64,000 nt of DNA from CAVSUR01 sp963846005 (GTDB taxonomy: Bacteria > Actinomycetota > Actinomycetes > Streptosporangiales > Streptosporangiaceae): the NCBI GenBank assembly GCA_963846005.1, contig CAWJUH010000003.1, forward strand, positions 992,001 to 1,056,000. Reading direction: 5' to 3'. The position numbers and the translations under genes were made by a program. Of this stretch, positions 24,571 to 33,228 are shown one piece after another. The notes under the pieces are model-generated. The model was not told the origin of the DNA. It saw only the letters and a list, made by a program, of their open reading frames with translations, and made no database searches. Positions within the stretch are counted from its first letter, which is position 1. Each line of letters opens with the position of its first letter.

Positions 24571-25584
24571 ATGGCCGATATCACGCCCCTGAGGGGCGAG
24601 GGCCGCCGGATAGGACGGATCGGCGGCCTGCAGGGCGAGATGATGGCGGAGTTCCTCGGGACCTTCGTCCTCATCGCATTCGGAGACGGGGTCGTGGCGA
24701 TGGCCGTGGCCGCGCTGCCCGGCTCGGGCCGCACGGCCAGTGCGACGACGATCTTCATGGCGGCCGGCGACTGGCTGCTCATCACCTGGGGCTGGGCAAT
24801 GGCCGTGGCGATGGGCATCTGGGTGGCCGGCGGCGTCACCGGCGCGCACCTCAACCCGGCGGTGACCCTGGCCCTGGCGGTACGCCGCAAGTTCACCTGG
24901 GGCAAGGTCGGGCCCTACATGATCGCGCAGGTGGCCGGGGCATTCGTCGCGGCCGCGCTGGTGTTCTGGGTGTACCACAACGCGATCAACGCGTTCGACC
25001 TGGCGGCCAAGACGCCCAAGGGCTCGGGCAGTGCGCTGGCCACGTACTCGATCTTCGCGACCTTCCCGGCTAAGTACTTCGGCGGCTCGGCCTGGGGCCC
25101 GCTGCTCGACCAGATCGTGGGCACGGCGTTCCTGCTGATCTTCGTGGTCGCGATCACCGACACCCGGAACACGGCGCCGGAATCCAACATGACGCCGCTG
25201 ATCGTCGGGTTCGCGGTGGCCGCGATCGGCATGTCCTACGGCGCCAACGCCGGCTACGCCATCAACCCCGCGCGTGACTTCGGGCCGCGCCTGTTCGCGT
25301 ATATCGCAGGATGGGGGAAAGTCGCCCTGCCGGGCACTTATAGTGCACCCGGCTTCCACTTCAGCAACTACTTCTGGATACCGATAATCGGGCCGCTGAT
25401 CGGCGGCATCATCGGCGTGCTCATCTACGACTTCTTCATCGGCGACGTGCTGCACGCTCGTCTGCTGCGCGATGCTGTCGTGCCGGAGGGTGAAGCCGGC
25501 CCGGAGCACCTGACCGGCCAGCCCAGCACGGACCGGCCTGGCTCGGACGTGCCTAGTGCGGACCGGCCCCGTTCGGACTTGTGA
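24571..25584 (+). CDS. glpF: Glycerol uptake facilitator (aquaglyceroporin)
   Basis: A channel of the MIP family for glycerol entry. Both half-helix motifs are intact: GAHLNPAVT (NPA 95-97) and GYAINPARDFGPR (NPA 233-235). Asp237 after the second motif is the residue that marks glycerol facilitators against water channels. Six transmembrane helices can be followed. At 337 aa it is longer than the E. coli protein because of a loop around 145-175 and a hydrophilic tail in which a TDRPGSD-type unit is repeated. AGGAGGGCGG lies before the ATG. It is the first gene of the glycerol/dihydroxyacetone operon. Confidence 0.95.
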   Translation: MADITPLRGEGRRIGRIGGLQGEMMAEFLGTFVLIAFGDGVVAMAVAALPGSGRTASATTIFMAAGDWLLITWGWAMAVAMGIWVAGGVTGAHLNPAVTLALAVRRKFTWGKVGPYMIAQVAGAFVAAALVFWVYHNAINAFDLAAKTPKGSGSALATYSIFATFPAKYFGGSAWGPLLDQIVGTAFLLIFVVAITDTRNTAPESNMTPLIVGFAVAAIGMSYGANAGYAINPARDFGPRLFAYIAGWGKVALPGTYSAPGFHFSNYFWIPIIGPLIGGIIGVLIYDFFIGDVLHARLLRDAVVPEGEAGPEHLTGQPSTDRPGSDVPSADRPRSDL

Positions 25585-25603
25585 TCTGGCCTGCGCCATC
25601 CGG

Positions 25604-25637
25604 GCCGGGGCTGCCGCCGCGCCGCAGCAGCCCCGGC
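25604..25637 (+). terminator. Hairpin between glpF and dhaK
   Basis: GCCGGGGCTGC (25604-25614) and GCAGCCCCGGC (25627-25637) form a perfect 11-bp stem with a 12-base loop. It has no T-run and the same operon clearly continues, so it may attenuate transcription or stabilise the upstream glpF message. Confidence 0.55.
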
Positions 25638-25683
25638 ACCCGGACTGTTGCCGCCAAAAGCACCGAGGGAAGCTGGAAACCCG

Positions 25684-26679
25684 ATGAAGAAACTCATCAA
25701 CGACCCCGCGAACGTAGTCTCCGAGGCACTGGCGGGCATCGCCGCCGCGTACGGGGACCGGCTGCGGGTGCACACCGATCCGCATTACATCACCCGGGCT
25801 GACGCGCCGGTCCAGGGCAAGGTCGGCCTGCTGTCCGGCGGCGGTTCCGGGCACGAGCCGATGCACGGCGGGTTCGTCGGGCCGGGCATGCTGGACGCGG
25901 CCTGCCCGGGCGAGGTATTCACCTCCCCGACGCCCGACCAGATGCTGGAGGCGACCAAGGCGGTCAACGGCGGGGCCGGGGTGCTGCACATCGTCAAGAA
26001 CTACACCGGCGACGTGCTGAACTTCGAGATGGCCGCTGACCTGGCCCGGGACGAGGGCATCGAGGTGGCCGCGGTCGTCATCGACGACGACGTGGCGGTG
26101 CAGGACAGCCTGTTCACGGCCGGGCGCCGCGGCGTCGGCGCCACGGTGCTGGCGGAGAAGATCTGCGGGGCGGCCGCCGAGCAGCGCCAGAGCCTGGCCC
26201 AGGTCGCCGACCTGTGCCGGAAGGTCAACGCCAGCGCGCGCAGCATGGGCATGGCGCTGACCTCCTGCACCGTGCCCGCGGCGGGCAAGCCGACCTTCGA
26301 GCTCGGCCCGGCCGAGATGGAGATCGGGATCGGCATCCACGGCGAGCCCGGCCGCGAGCGCAAGCCGATGGCCACCGCCCGCGAGGTGGTCGAGATGCTG
26401 ACCGCGCCGATCGTGGCCGACCTGCCGTTCTCCGCCGGGGACAAGGTGCTGGCCTTCGTCAACTCGATGGGCGGCACGCCGCTGATCGAGCTGTACATCC
26501 TGTACCACGAGCTGTCGCAGTACCTGTCCGGGCACGGCATCGAGATCAGCAGGAACCTCATCGGGCCCTACATCACCTCGCTGGAGATGCAGGGCTGCTC
26601 GATCACCTTGCTGAAGCTCGACGACGAGCTCACCGGGCTGTGGGACGCGCCGGTCGACACTCCCGGCCTGCGGTGGTGA
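25684..26679 (+). CDS. dhaK: Dihydroxyacetone kinase, substrate-binding subunit DhaK
   Basis: It binds dihydroxyacetone covalently through a histidine; the PEP-dependent kinase is completed by DhaL and DhaM. Motifs are MKKLINDPANVVSEALAGIA, GLLSGGGSGHEPMHGGFVG (about 49-67), NYTGDVLNFEMA, and GIGIHGEPGRER with the substrate histidine at position 219. The 331-aa length equals that of the PTS-type single-domain DhaK and is too short for an ATP-type fused kinase. The ATG at 25684 follows GAGGGAAG. It lies 7 bases before dhaL. Confidence 0.94.
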   Translation: MKKLINDPANVVSEALAGIAAAYGDRLRVHTDPHYITRADAPVQGKVGLLSGGGSGHEPMHGGFVGPGMLDAACPGEVFTSPTPDQMLEATKAVNGGAGVLHIVKNYTGDVLNFEMAADLARDEGIEVAAVVIDDDVAVQDSLFTAGRRGVGATVLAEKICGAAAEQRQSLAQVADLCRKVNASARSMGMALTSCTVPAAGKPTFELGPAEMEIGIGIHGEPGRERKPMATAREVVEMLTAPIVADLPFSAGDKVLAFVNSMGGTPLIELYILYHELSQYLSGHGIEISRNLIGPYITSLEMQGCSITLLKLDDELTGLWDAPVDTPGLRW

Positions 26680-26686
26680 GGCCGGG

Positions 26687-27339
26687 GTGCCGGTAACTTC
26701 CCGCCAGGTCCAGGCCTGGATCGAGGCCTTCGCGGCGGCCGTCGCGGAGAACAAGGAGTACCTGACCGAGCTCGACTCGGCGATCGGCGACGCTGACCAC
26801 GGCATCAACATGAACCGCGGGATGCAGGCCGTCACCGGGAAGCTGGCCGCGGATGCCGGATCCGACGCCGGCGCGCTGCTGAAGACGGTCGGCATGACCC
26901 TGGTCTCCACCGTGGGCGGGGCCAGCGGCCCGCTCTACGGGACGCTGTTCCTGCAGATGGGCTCGGCCGCCGCGGGCAAGGCCGAGCTGACCGGGGCGGA
27001 CTGGGCCGCGGCGCTGGCCGCCGGGGTGGCCGGGGTGCAGCGCCGCGGCAAGGCCGAGCCGGGGGACAAGACGATGCTCGACGCCCTCGGCCCGGCCCTG
27101 GACGCGCTGAACGCCGCGCTCGGCGAGGGCGCCAGCCTGGCCGACGCGCTGCGCCGGTCGGCCAGCGCCGCGCAGGACGGGATGAAGGCCACGGTCCCGC
27201 TGGTCGCCCGCAAGGGCCGGGCCAGCTACCTGGGCGAGCGCAGCGCCGGGCACCAGGATCCCGGCGCTACCTCGTCCTGGCTGCTGCTCAGCACCGCCGC
27301 CGATACGTTCGCCGCCTCGCCGGCCGCCCGCCGGCCTGA
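26687..27339 (+). CDS. dhaL: Dihydroxyacetone kinase, ADP-binding subunit DhaL (3' end frame uncertain)
   Basis: It carries the tightly bound ADP that accepts phosphate from DhaM and passes it to dihydroxyacetone. The Mg-ADP site is SAIGDADHGINMNRG with Asp30, Asp35 and Asp37, followed by TLVSTVGGASGPLYG and GDKTMLDALGP. The C-terminus DPGATSSWLLLSTAADTFAA is where the family ends, but no stop occurs in frame: the frame stays open far into glpK. One missing base near 27300-27336 would end the protein at the TGA 27337-27339, giving about 217 aa, close to the family length. The GTG start follows GAGGCCGGG. I treat the missing stop as a sequence error. Confidence 0.85.
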
Positions 27340-27377
27340 CCAGACACACGCAGTTCTCACAGCGAGGGAGAGCCACA

Positions 27378-28874
27378 ATGGCCGATTTCGTGGGTGCGCT
27401 GGACCAGGGCACCACATCCACCCGCTTCATGATCTTCGACCATCACGGCCAGGTGAAGGCCATCGACCAGCGCGAGCACGAGCAGATCTTCCCGCGCCCC
27501 GGCTGGGTCGAGCACGACGCGAAGGAGATCTCGCAGCGCATCCAGGAGGTGATCGACGAGGCGCTGCGCAAGGGCGGCCTGCAGGCCAGCGACCTGGCCG
27601 CGGTCGGCATCACCAACCAGCGCGAGACCGCGGTGGTCTGGGACAAGTCCACCGGCGAGCCGATCCACAACGCGGTGGTCTGGCAGGACACCCGCACCGA
27701 CGGGATCTGCAACGAGCTGACCGCCGACGGCGGCCAGGACCGGTTCCGCGGCACCACCGGGCTGCCGATCGCGACCTACTTCTCCGGGCCGAAGATCAAG
27801 TGGCTGCTGGACAACGTGGAGGGCGCCCGGGCCAGGGCCGAGGCCGGCGAGCTGCTGTTCGGCAACATCGACACCTGGTGCATCTGGAACCTGACCGGCG
27901 GCACGAACGGCGGCGTGCACATCACCGACGTCACCAACGCCAGCCGCACCCTGATGATGGACCTGCGCACGCTGGACTGGGACGAGGGCATCATGTCCAC
28001 CCTCGGCGTGCCGCGCAGCATGCTGCCGGAGATCCGCCCGTCCAGCCAGGTCTACGGCGAGGGCACCGGCACGCTGGCCGGCATCCCGATCGCCGGCGAC
28101 CTCGGTGACCAGCAGGCGGCGCTGTTCGGCCAGACCTGCTACTCGGTCGGCGAGGCCAAGAACACCTACGGCACCGGCAACTTCCTGGTGCTCAACACCG
28201 GCACCAGCCCGGTGCCGTCCAAGAGCGGCCTGATCACGGGGGTGGCCTACAAGATCGGCGACCAGGCGGCCACCTACATGCTGGAGGGCTCGATCGCCAT
28301 TACCGGCGCCCTGGTCCAGTGGCTGCGCGACAACCTCAAGATGATCGGCTCCGCGCCGGAGGTGGAGGAGCTGGCCAAGTCGGTGGAGGACAACGGCGGG
28401 GTGTACTTCGTGCCCGCGTTCTCCGGCCTGTTCGCGCCGTACTGGCGCGGCGACGCCCGCGGCGCCATCTGCGGCCTGACCCGGTACGTCAACGCCGGGC
28501 ACATCGCCCGCGCGGTGCTGGAGGCCACCGCCTGGCAGAGCAAGGAGGTGGTGGACGCCATGAACGCCGACTCCGGGGTGGAGCTCACCTCGCTCAAGGT
28601 CGACGGCGGCATGGTGGCCAACGACCTGCTCATGCAGTTCCAGGCCGACATCCTCGGGGTGCCGGTGATCCGGCCGACAGTGCCCGAGACCACCGCGCTC
28701 GGCGCCGCCTACGCGGCCGGGCTCGCGACCGGGTTCTGGCACGAGATCGAGGACCTGCGGGCCAACTGGGGCAAGGACAAGCAGTGGGACCCCGACATGG
28801 ACCCGGCCACGCGGGACCACGACTACAAGCTGTGGAAGAAGGCGGTCACCAAGACCTTCGACTGGGTCGAGTAG
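27378..28874 (+). CDS. glpK: Glycerol kinase
   Basis: It converts glycerol and ATP to sn-glycerol 3-phosphate. The FGGY fold is complete over 498 aa: FVGALDQGTTSTRFMIFDHH, NQRETAVVWDKSTGEPIHNA, VWQDTRTDGI, the GDLGDQQAALFGQ and NTYGTGNFLV motifs, and LKVDGGMVANDLLMQFQADI near the end. AGGGAG lies before the ATG. It belongs to the glpF-dhaK-dhaL-glpK unit and is followed by a strong terminator hairpin. Confidence 0.96.
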   Translation: MADFVGALDQGTTSTRFMIFDHHGQVKAIDQREHEQIFPRPGWVEHDAKEISQRIQEVIDEALRKGGLQASDLAAVGITNQRETAVVWDKSTGEPIHNAVVWQDTRTDGICNELTADGGQDRFRGTTGLPIATYFSGPKIKWLLDNVEGARARAEAGELLFGNIDTWCIWNLTGGTNGGVHITDVTNASRTLMMDLRTLDWDEGIMSTLGVPRSMLPEIRPSSQVYGEGTGTLAGIPIAGDLGDQQAALFGQTCYSVGEAKNTYGTGNFLVLNTGTSPVPSKSGLITGVAYKIGDQAATYMLEGSIAITGALVQWLRDNLKMIGSAPEVEELAKSVEDNGGVYFVPAFSGLFAPYWRGDARGAICGLTRYVNAGHIARAVLEATAWQSKEVVDAMNADSGVELTSLKVDGGMVANDLLMQFQADILGVPVIRPTVPETTALGAAYAAGLATGFWHEIEDLRANWGKDKQWDPDMDPATRDHDYKLWKKAVTKTFDWVE

Positions 28875-28888
28875 CGGCCCGGTGACCC

Positions 28889-28921
28889 GTGCGGCCGGGG
28901 GCCAGCGGCCCCCGGCCGCAC
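28889..28921 (+). terminator. Strong hairpin after glpK
   Basis: GTGCGGCCGGGGGCC (28889-28903) pairs perfectly with GGCCCCCGGCCGCAC (28907-28921) around AGC. A 15-bp GC stem 15 bases after the glpK stop and a short TTT downstream make it a convincing terminator. It separates glpF-K from glpABC. Confidence 0.85.
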
Positions 28922-28953
28922 GCCTTTCGGCTCCCGGCCGGCGGCGGGCGGGG

Positions 28954-28984
28954 CTGAACCCGGCCGGGACCCAGCAGTTAAACT
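28954..28984 (+). promoter_or_regulatory. Candidate glpA promoter
   Basis: After the terminator, a TAAACT -10-like hexamer (28979-28984) lies 30 bases before the glpA ATG, with a weak CTGAAC/TGAACC -35-like element at 28954-28960. The patch CAGTTAAACTTTC stands out as AT-rich in this window. The promoter is inferred from the position after a terminator. Confidence 0.35.
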
Positions 28985-29013
28985 TTCAGCGACCTCGTGA
29001 TGCCGGTGGTGCG

Positions 29014-30702
29014 ATGACCCTGAACGACGTGGAGCGGCGTATCCAGGCAGACGTACTCGACGGGCCCGCTGACTGCGAGGTCCTCGTGATCGGCGGCGGG
29101 GCGACCGGGGCCGGGGTGGCCAGGGACGCCGCGATGCGCGGATTCTCCACCATCCTGGTCGACCGTTCCGACCTGGCCACCGGGACCACCGGCCGGTTCC
29201 ACGGGCTGCTGCATTCCGGCGGCCGGTACGTCGTGCACGACCCGAAGGCCGCGCAGGAGTGCTACGCCGAGAACGTGGTGCTGCGCCGGATCGCCGCCGA
29301 CTGCATCGAGGACACCGGCGGCATGTTCGTCACCACGCCGCTGGACAACCCCGGGTTCGCCGGGGAGTTCCTGCGCGGCTGCGCGGACACCGGCGTGCCG
29401 GTGCAGGAGATCAGCGTCAGCCAGGCCCTGGCCCGCGAGCCGCGGCTGAACCCGCGCATCTCGCGCGCCTTCCTGGTGCCCGACGCCACCATCGATGCCT
29501 GGAAGACGGTGTGGACCTGTGCCCGGTCGGCAGCCGGGCACGGCGCCCGCATCCTGCCCTACCACCAGGTCACCGCGGTGACCATGGACGGGGCGCGGGT
29601 CACCGGCGCGGTGGTGCGCGCGCCGTCGGGGCGGGAGGCGGAGATCCGGGCCGAGCTGGTCATCAACGCGTCCGGCGCCTGGGCCGGCCAGCTGGCCGGG
29701 ATGGCCGGGTGCAAGGTCACGATCCTGCCCGGCAAGGGGATCATGGTGGCGGCCAACCACCGGCTCGTGCACACGGTCATCAACCGGTGCGAGCGGGCCG
29801 CCGACGGCGACATCCTGGTGCCGATCAGGACCGTCAGCGTGATCGGCACCACCGACTCGCGGACGGACGACCCCGACGACAACTCCATCCCGGCCGGCGA
29901 GGTCGAGCAGATGATCGCCTCGGGCGAGGCGCTCGTGCCCGGGTTCCGCCAGGCCCGGATGCTGCGGGCCTGGTCCGGGGCCCGCCCGCTGTTCCAGGAC
30001 GACCTGCCTGCGGAAAGCCGGGACGTGACCCGGGCGCACGCCGTGCTCGACCACGCCGCCCGGGACGGGGTGGAGCGGTTCCTGACCATCACCGGCGGCA
30101 AGTTCTGCACCTTCCGGCTGATGGCGCAGGACGCGGTGGACGCCGCCGAGGCCGTGCTCGGCTCCCGGCAGCCGTGCCGCACCGGCGACGAGCCGCTGCC
30201 CGACTCCGCGGACGGCCGCTTCTACTGGATCGGCTCGCGGCTGGCCGAGCGCGAGCAGACGCTGCATGGCGACCAGCTGATCTGCGAGTGCGAGCTGATC
30301 CAGCGCTCCCGGCTGGAAGCGGCCATGGCGCAGCGGCGCAGCGTGAACCTTGACGACATCCGCCGGATCCTGCGGCTGGCCATGGGCCCGTGCCAGGGCG
30401 GCTTCTGCATCTTCCGCGCCACCGGCATCCTGCACGCGCAGATGCACCTGTCCGGCGAGCAGGCTAACCGGTCACTGCTGGCGTTCCTGGCCGAGCGCTG
30501 GCGCGGGTACCAGCCGCTGCTGCACGGCGACCAGCTGCGGCAGGCCTGGCTGGACGACTGGATCTTCCAGGGGGTGCTGGACGTGGAGCACCTGCCGGGC
30601 GGCGGCGCCGCCGCGGGCGGGGCCGGGCCGGCCGGTGACGCGTCAGACTCGGCCCGCGCGGACAGCGCGCCCGTCCCGGGCGCCGGGCAGGCCGCGCAGT
30701 GA
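29014..30702 (+). CDS. glpA: Anaerobic-type glycerol-3-phosphate dehydrogenase, subunit A
   Basis: The FAD-dependent catalytic subunit oxidises glycerol 3-phosphate to dihydroxyacetone phosphate. It has the FAD-binding VLVIGGGATGAGVARDAA (about 24-41), RFHGLLHSGGRYVVHDP and ITGGKFCTFRLMAQDA. The C-terminal domain carries LICECELIQRS and GPCQGGFC, a four-cysteine Bfd-like [2Fe-2S] site found in GlpA and not in the aerobic GlpD. Length is 562 aa from the ATG at 29014; the frame is open upstream without a ribosome site. The Ala/Gly-rich end is a local extension. Its stop overlaps the glpB start (GTGA). Confidence 0.93.
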   Translation: MTLNDVERRIQADVLDGPADCEVLVIGGGATGAGVARDAAMRGFSTILVDRSDLATGTTGRFHGLLHSGGRYVVHDPKAAQECYAENVVLRRIAADCIEDTGGMFVTTPLDNPGFAGEFLRGCADTGVPVQEISVSQALAREPRLNPRISRAFLVPDATIDAWKTVWTCARSAAGHGARILPYHQVTAVTMDGARVTGAVVRAPSGREAEIRAELVINASGAWAGQLAGMAGCKVTILPGKGIMVAANHRLVHTVINRCERAADGDILVPIRTVSVIGTTDSRTDDPDDNSIPAGEVEQMIASGEALVPGFRQARMLRAWSGARPLFQDDLPAESRDVTRAHAVLDHAARDGVERFLTITGGKFCTFRLMAQDAVDAAEAVLGSRQPCRTGDEPLPDSADGRFYWIGSRLAEREQTLHGDQLICECELIQRSRLEAAMAQRRSVNLDDIRRILRLAMGPCQGGFCIFRATGILHAQMHLSGEQANRSLLAFLAERWRGYQPLLHGDQLRQAWLDDWIFQGVLDVEHLPGGGAAAGGAGPAGDASDSARADSAPVPGAGQAAQ

Positions 30703-31970
30703 CGGCCGGCCTGCAGCCGCCCGGCGCCGATGTCGTGGTGGTGGGCGCCGGCCTGGCCGGCCTGGTGGCCGCGATCCGGCTCGCCGAGGCCGGGATGCGG
30801 GTGGTCACCATCGCCAAGGGCAACGGCTCGGTCCGGCTCGCCCCGGCGACCATCGACGTCCTCGGGTACGCACCGCACCGGGTGGCCAGCCCGGCGCAGG
30901 AGCTGGCCGGTTTCGTCGCCGCGCACCCCGGGCACCCGTACGCGCACGTGAGCGCCGGGGCGCTGGCCGAGAGCATCGGCTGGTTCAAGGAGCATGCCGA
31001 CGGGCTGGCCTACACCGGGGACGCCGAGGCCAACCTGCTGCTGCCGACCGCGCTCGGCGCGGCCCGGCCGAGCGCCGTCGTGCCGCAGGCCATGGCGGCG
31101 GGGGACCTGCGCTCGGCCCGGCGGCTGGCCATCGCCGGGTTCACCGTGCTGAAGGACTTCCACCCGGCCCTGGTCGCCGACAACCTGCGGGCCGGCGCCG
31201 GGATCGAGGCCAGGCCGCTGCTGCTGGACCCGCCCGCGGACGGCGAGGCCGACCTGAGCCCGGTCGCGCTGGCCCGGCGGCTGGAGGAGCCGGAGTTCCG
31301 CCGGGCCGTGGCCGCGGAGCTGCGCGGCCAGCTGGACGGCGAGGACGCCGTCGGGCTGCCCGCGGTGCTCGGGCTGGACCGGGCGGCCGAGGTGATGGCC
31401 GAGCTGGCCGCCGCGGCCGGGCGGCCGGTGTTCGAGATCCCCACCATCCCGCCGTCGGTGCCCGGGCTGCGGCTGGCCGCGGTGCTCGGGCGGCGGCTGC
31501 GCCGCGCGGGCGGGCGGCTGGTGCTCGGCGCGCAGGCGGCCGGCCCGCAGGCCAGCGGCGGCCGGGTCACCGGGCTGCGGGTGCGGGCCGCGGCCCGCGA
31601 AAGCGTCCGCCCGGCCCGCTGGGTGGTGCTGGCCACCGGCGGCCTGGCCTCGGGCGGGATCACGGCCGACGCGAGCGGCAGGGTCACCGAGACCGTGCTG
31701 GGACTGCCGGTGTGGGGCGCGCCGCCGGCCGGCACGCCGCTGTTCGGCCCCGGGTACCTGGACGAGCATCCGATGAACCGGGCCGGCCTGCGCACCGACG
31801 GGCAGCTGCGGCCGGCCGGGCCGGACGGCGAGCCGGTCTACCAGAACGTGCACGCCGCCGGGGCGGTGCTGGGCGGCGCCCGGCCCTGGCGGGAGAAATC
31901 CGGCGACGGCATCAGCCTGGCGACCGGGTACCTGGCGGCAGGAGCAATCCTTCAGGAGGCGGGCCGATGA
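30699..31970 (+). CDS. glpB: Glycerol-3-phosphate dehydrogenase, subunit B
   Basis: A flavoprotein subunit of the GlpABC complex, 423 aa. It has the dinucleotide fold VVVVGAGLAGLVAAIRLAEAG and the C-terminal FGPGYLDEHPMNRAGLRTD and AGAVLGGARPWREKSGDGIS segments typical of GlpB. GTGA overlap with glpA and ATGA overlap with glpC mark a tightly coupled operon. It probably relays electrons between GlpA and GlpC. Confidence 0.9.
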   Translation: MTAGLQPPGADVVVVGAGLAGLVAAIRLAEAGMRVVTIAKGNGSVRLAPATIDVLGYAPHRVASPAQELAGFVAAHPGHPYAHVSAGALAESIGWFKEHADGLAYTGDAEANLLLPTALGAARPSAVVPQAMAAGDLRSARRLAIAGFTVLKDFHPALVADNLRAGAGIEARPLLLDPPADGEADLSPVALARRLEEPEFRRAVAAELRGQLDGEDAVGLPAVLGLDRAAEVMAELAAAAGRPVFEIPTIPPSVPGLRLAAVLGRRLRRAGGRLVLGAQAAGPQASGGRVTGLRVRAAARESVRPARWVVLATGGLASGGITADASGRVTETVLGLPVWGAPPAGTPLFGPGYLDEHPMNRAGLRTDGQLRPAGPDGEPVYQNVHAAGAVLGGARPWREKSGDGISLATGYLAAGAILQEAGR

Positions 31971-33186
31971 CAGCCGAGCCGGAGCCGGTGCTGATCCGCG
32001 GGTCGCTCGACCACTGCGTCAAGTGCACGATCTGCGAATCGTCCTGCCCGGTCGCGGCGGCCACCCCGCTGTTCCCCGGGCCGAAATACACCGGCCCGCA
32101 GGCCGAGCGGTTCCGGTCGCCGGGCCGGTCGGCCGATTCCTCGCTGGACTACTGCTCCAGCTGCGGCATCTGCACGCTGGTGTGCCCGCAGGGCGTGCAC
32201 ATCGCCGAGATCAACTCGCAGGCCCGCGCCGCGCTGAAGGCCGAGCACGGCGTGCCGCTGCGCGACCACCTGCTGGCCCGGCCCTCGGTGGAGGGCGCGC
32301 TGGCCACCCCGGTGGCGCCGCTGGCCAACGCGGCGCTGGCCAACCCGCTGGTCCGGCTGGCCACCGAGAAGATCCTGCACATCCACCGGCGGGCCCCGAT
32401 GCCCAAGTTCGCCGGGCGCACCTTCCAGGCCTGGGCCCGGCGGCACCCGCGGCCCGCCACCGGCCAGAAGGTCATCTACTTCCACGGCTGCAGCACCAAC
32501 TACTTCCAGCCTGACCTGGGCGAGAAGACCGTCGCCGTGCTCGAGCACAATGGCTTCAAGGTCCTGGTGCCGCGGCAGGGCTGCTGCGGGCTGCCGCTGC
32601 AGTCCAACGGGATCTTCGGCACCGCCCGGTCGTATGTGCGGCGGCTGGCGGCCGGCTGGCCCCCTACGCCCGGCTCGGCCTGCCGATCGTGGCCACCTCC
32701 ACCAGCTGCGGGCTGATGCTCAAGCGCGAGGCCATCGAGATCCTCGGCGTGGACGACGAGGACCTGCGGGTGGTCAGCGAGCGCACCTACGACATCTGCG
32801 AGTTCCTCGCCGACCTGCACGCCGACGGCCGGCTGCGCACCGACTTCCGGCCGCTGGCGGAGACCCTCACCTACCATGCCCCCTGCCAGCAGCAGGGCCA
32901 CAACATCGGCAAGCCCGCGCTGGACCTGCTCGCGCTCATCCCCGGGCTGGAGGTTACCGAGCTGGACCGGACCTGCTGCGGCATCGCCGGCACCTACGGC
33001 CTCAAGCAGGAGAAGTACGACATCGCGATGCAGGTGGGAGCAGGCCTGTTCACCGACATCGCGGAGCTGGCCCCCGACGCCACGGTGTGCGACAGCGAGA
33101 CGTGCCGCTGGCAGATCACCGGGGCCACCGGCGCCGCCAGCGTGCATCCGGTGGAGATCCTCTACCGGGCCTACGGCCTCGGCTGA
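31967..33186 (+). CDS. glpC: Glycerol-3-phosphate dehydrogenase, subunit C (frame broken by one base)
   Basis: The membrane-associated iron-sulfur subunit that hands electrons to the quinone pool. It has two CxxCxxCxxxCP clusters (CVKCTICESSCP and CSSCGICTLVCP) and two CCG-type domains (HGCSTNYFQPDLG, RQGCCGLPLQ; YHAPCQQQGHN, DRTCCGIAGTYGLKQ). The frame changes between VRRLAAG and PYARLGLPIVATSTSCGLML; an extra base at the C5 run 32660-32664 restores a 406-aa protein of normal length. With both halves free of other damage, a sequence error is more likely than a pseudogene. The ATG overlaps the glpB stop. Confidence 0.88.
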
Positions 33187-33192
33187 CCAGCC

Positions 33193-33208
33193 TGCCCGGC
33201 AACGGGCA
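33193..33208 (+). other. Small hairpin between glpC and dhaM
   Basis: TGCCCG (33193-33198), loop GCAA, CGGGCA (33203-33208). A 6-bp stem with a stable GNRA-type loop, just before the GAGAGAGG ribosome site of the dhaM fusion. It could adjust the expression of the last gene of the operon. Confidence 0.35.
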
Positions 33209-33228
33209 CCGCGAGAGAGGCCGCCGCC

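Noticed and set aside
24487..26910. An 800-codon open frame antisense to glpF and dhaK
   Set aside because: It is antisense to two clearly functional genes, and its composition is His/Arg/Gly-rich as in other shadow frames.
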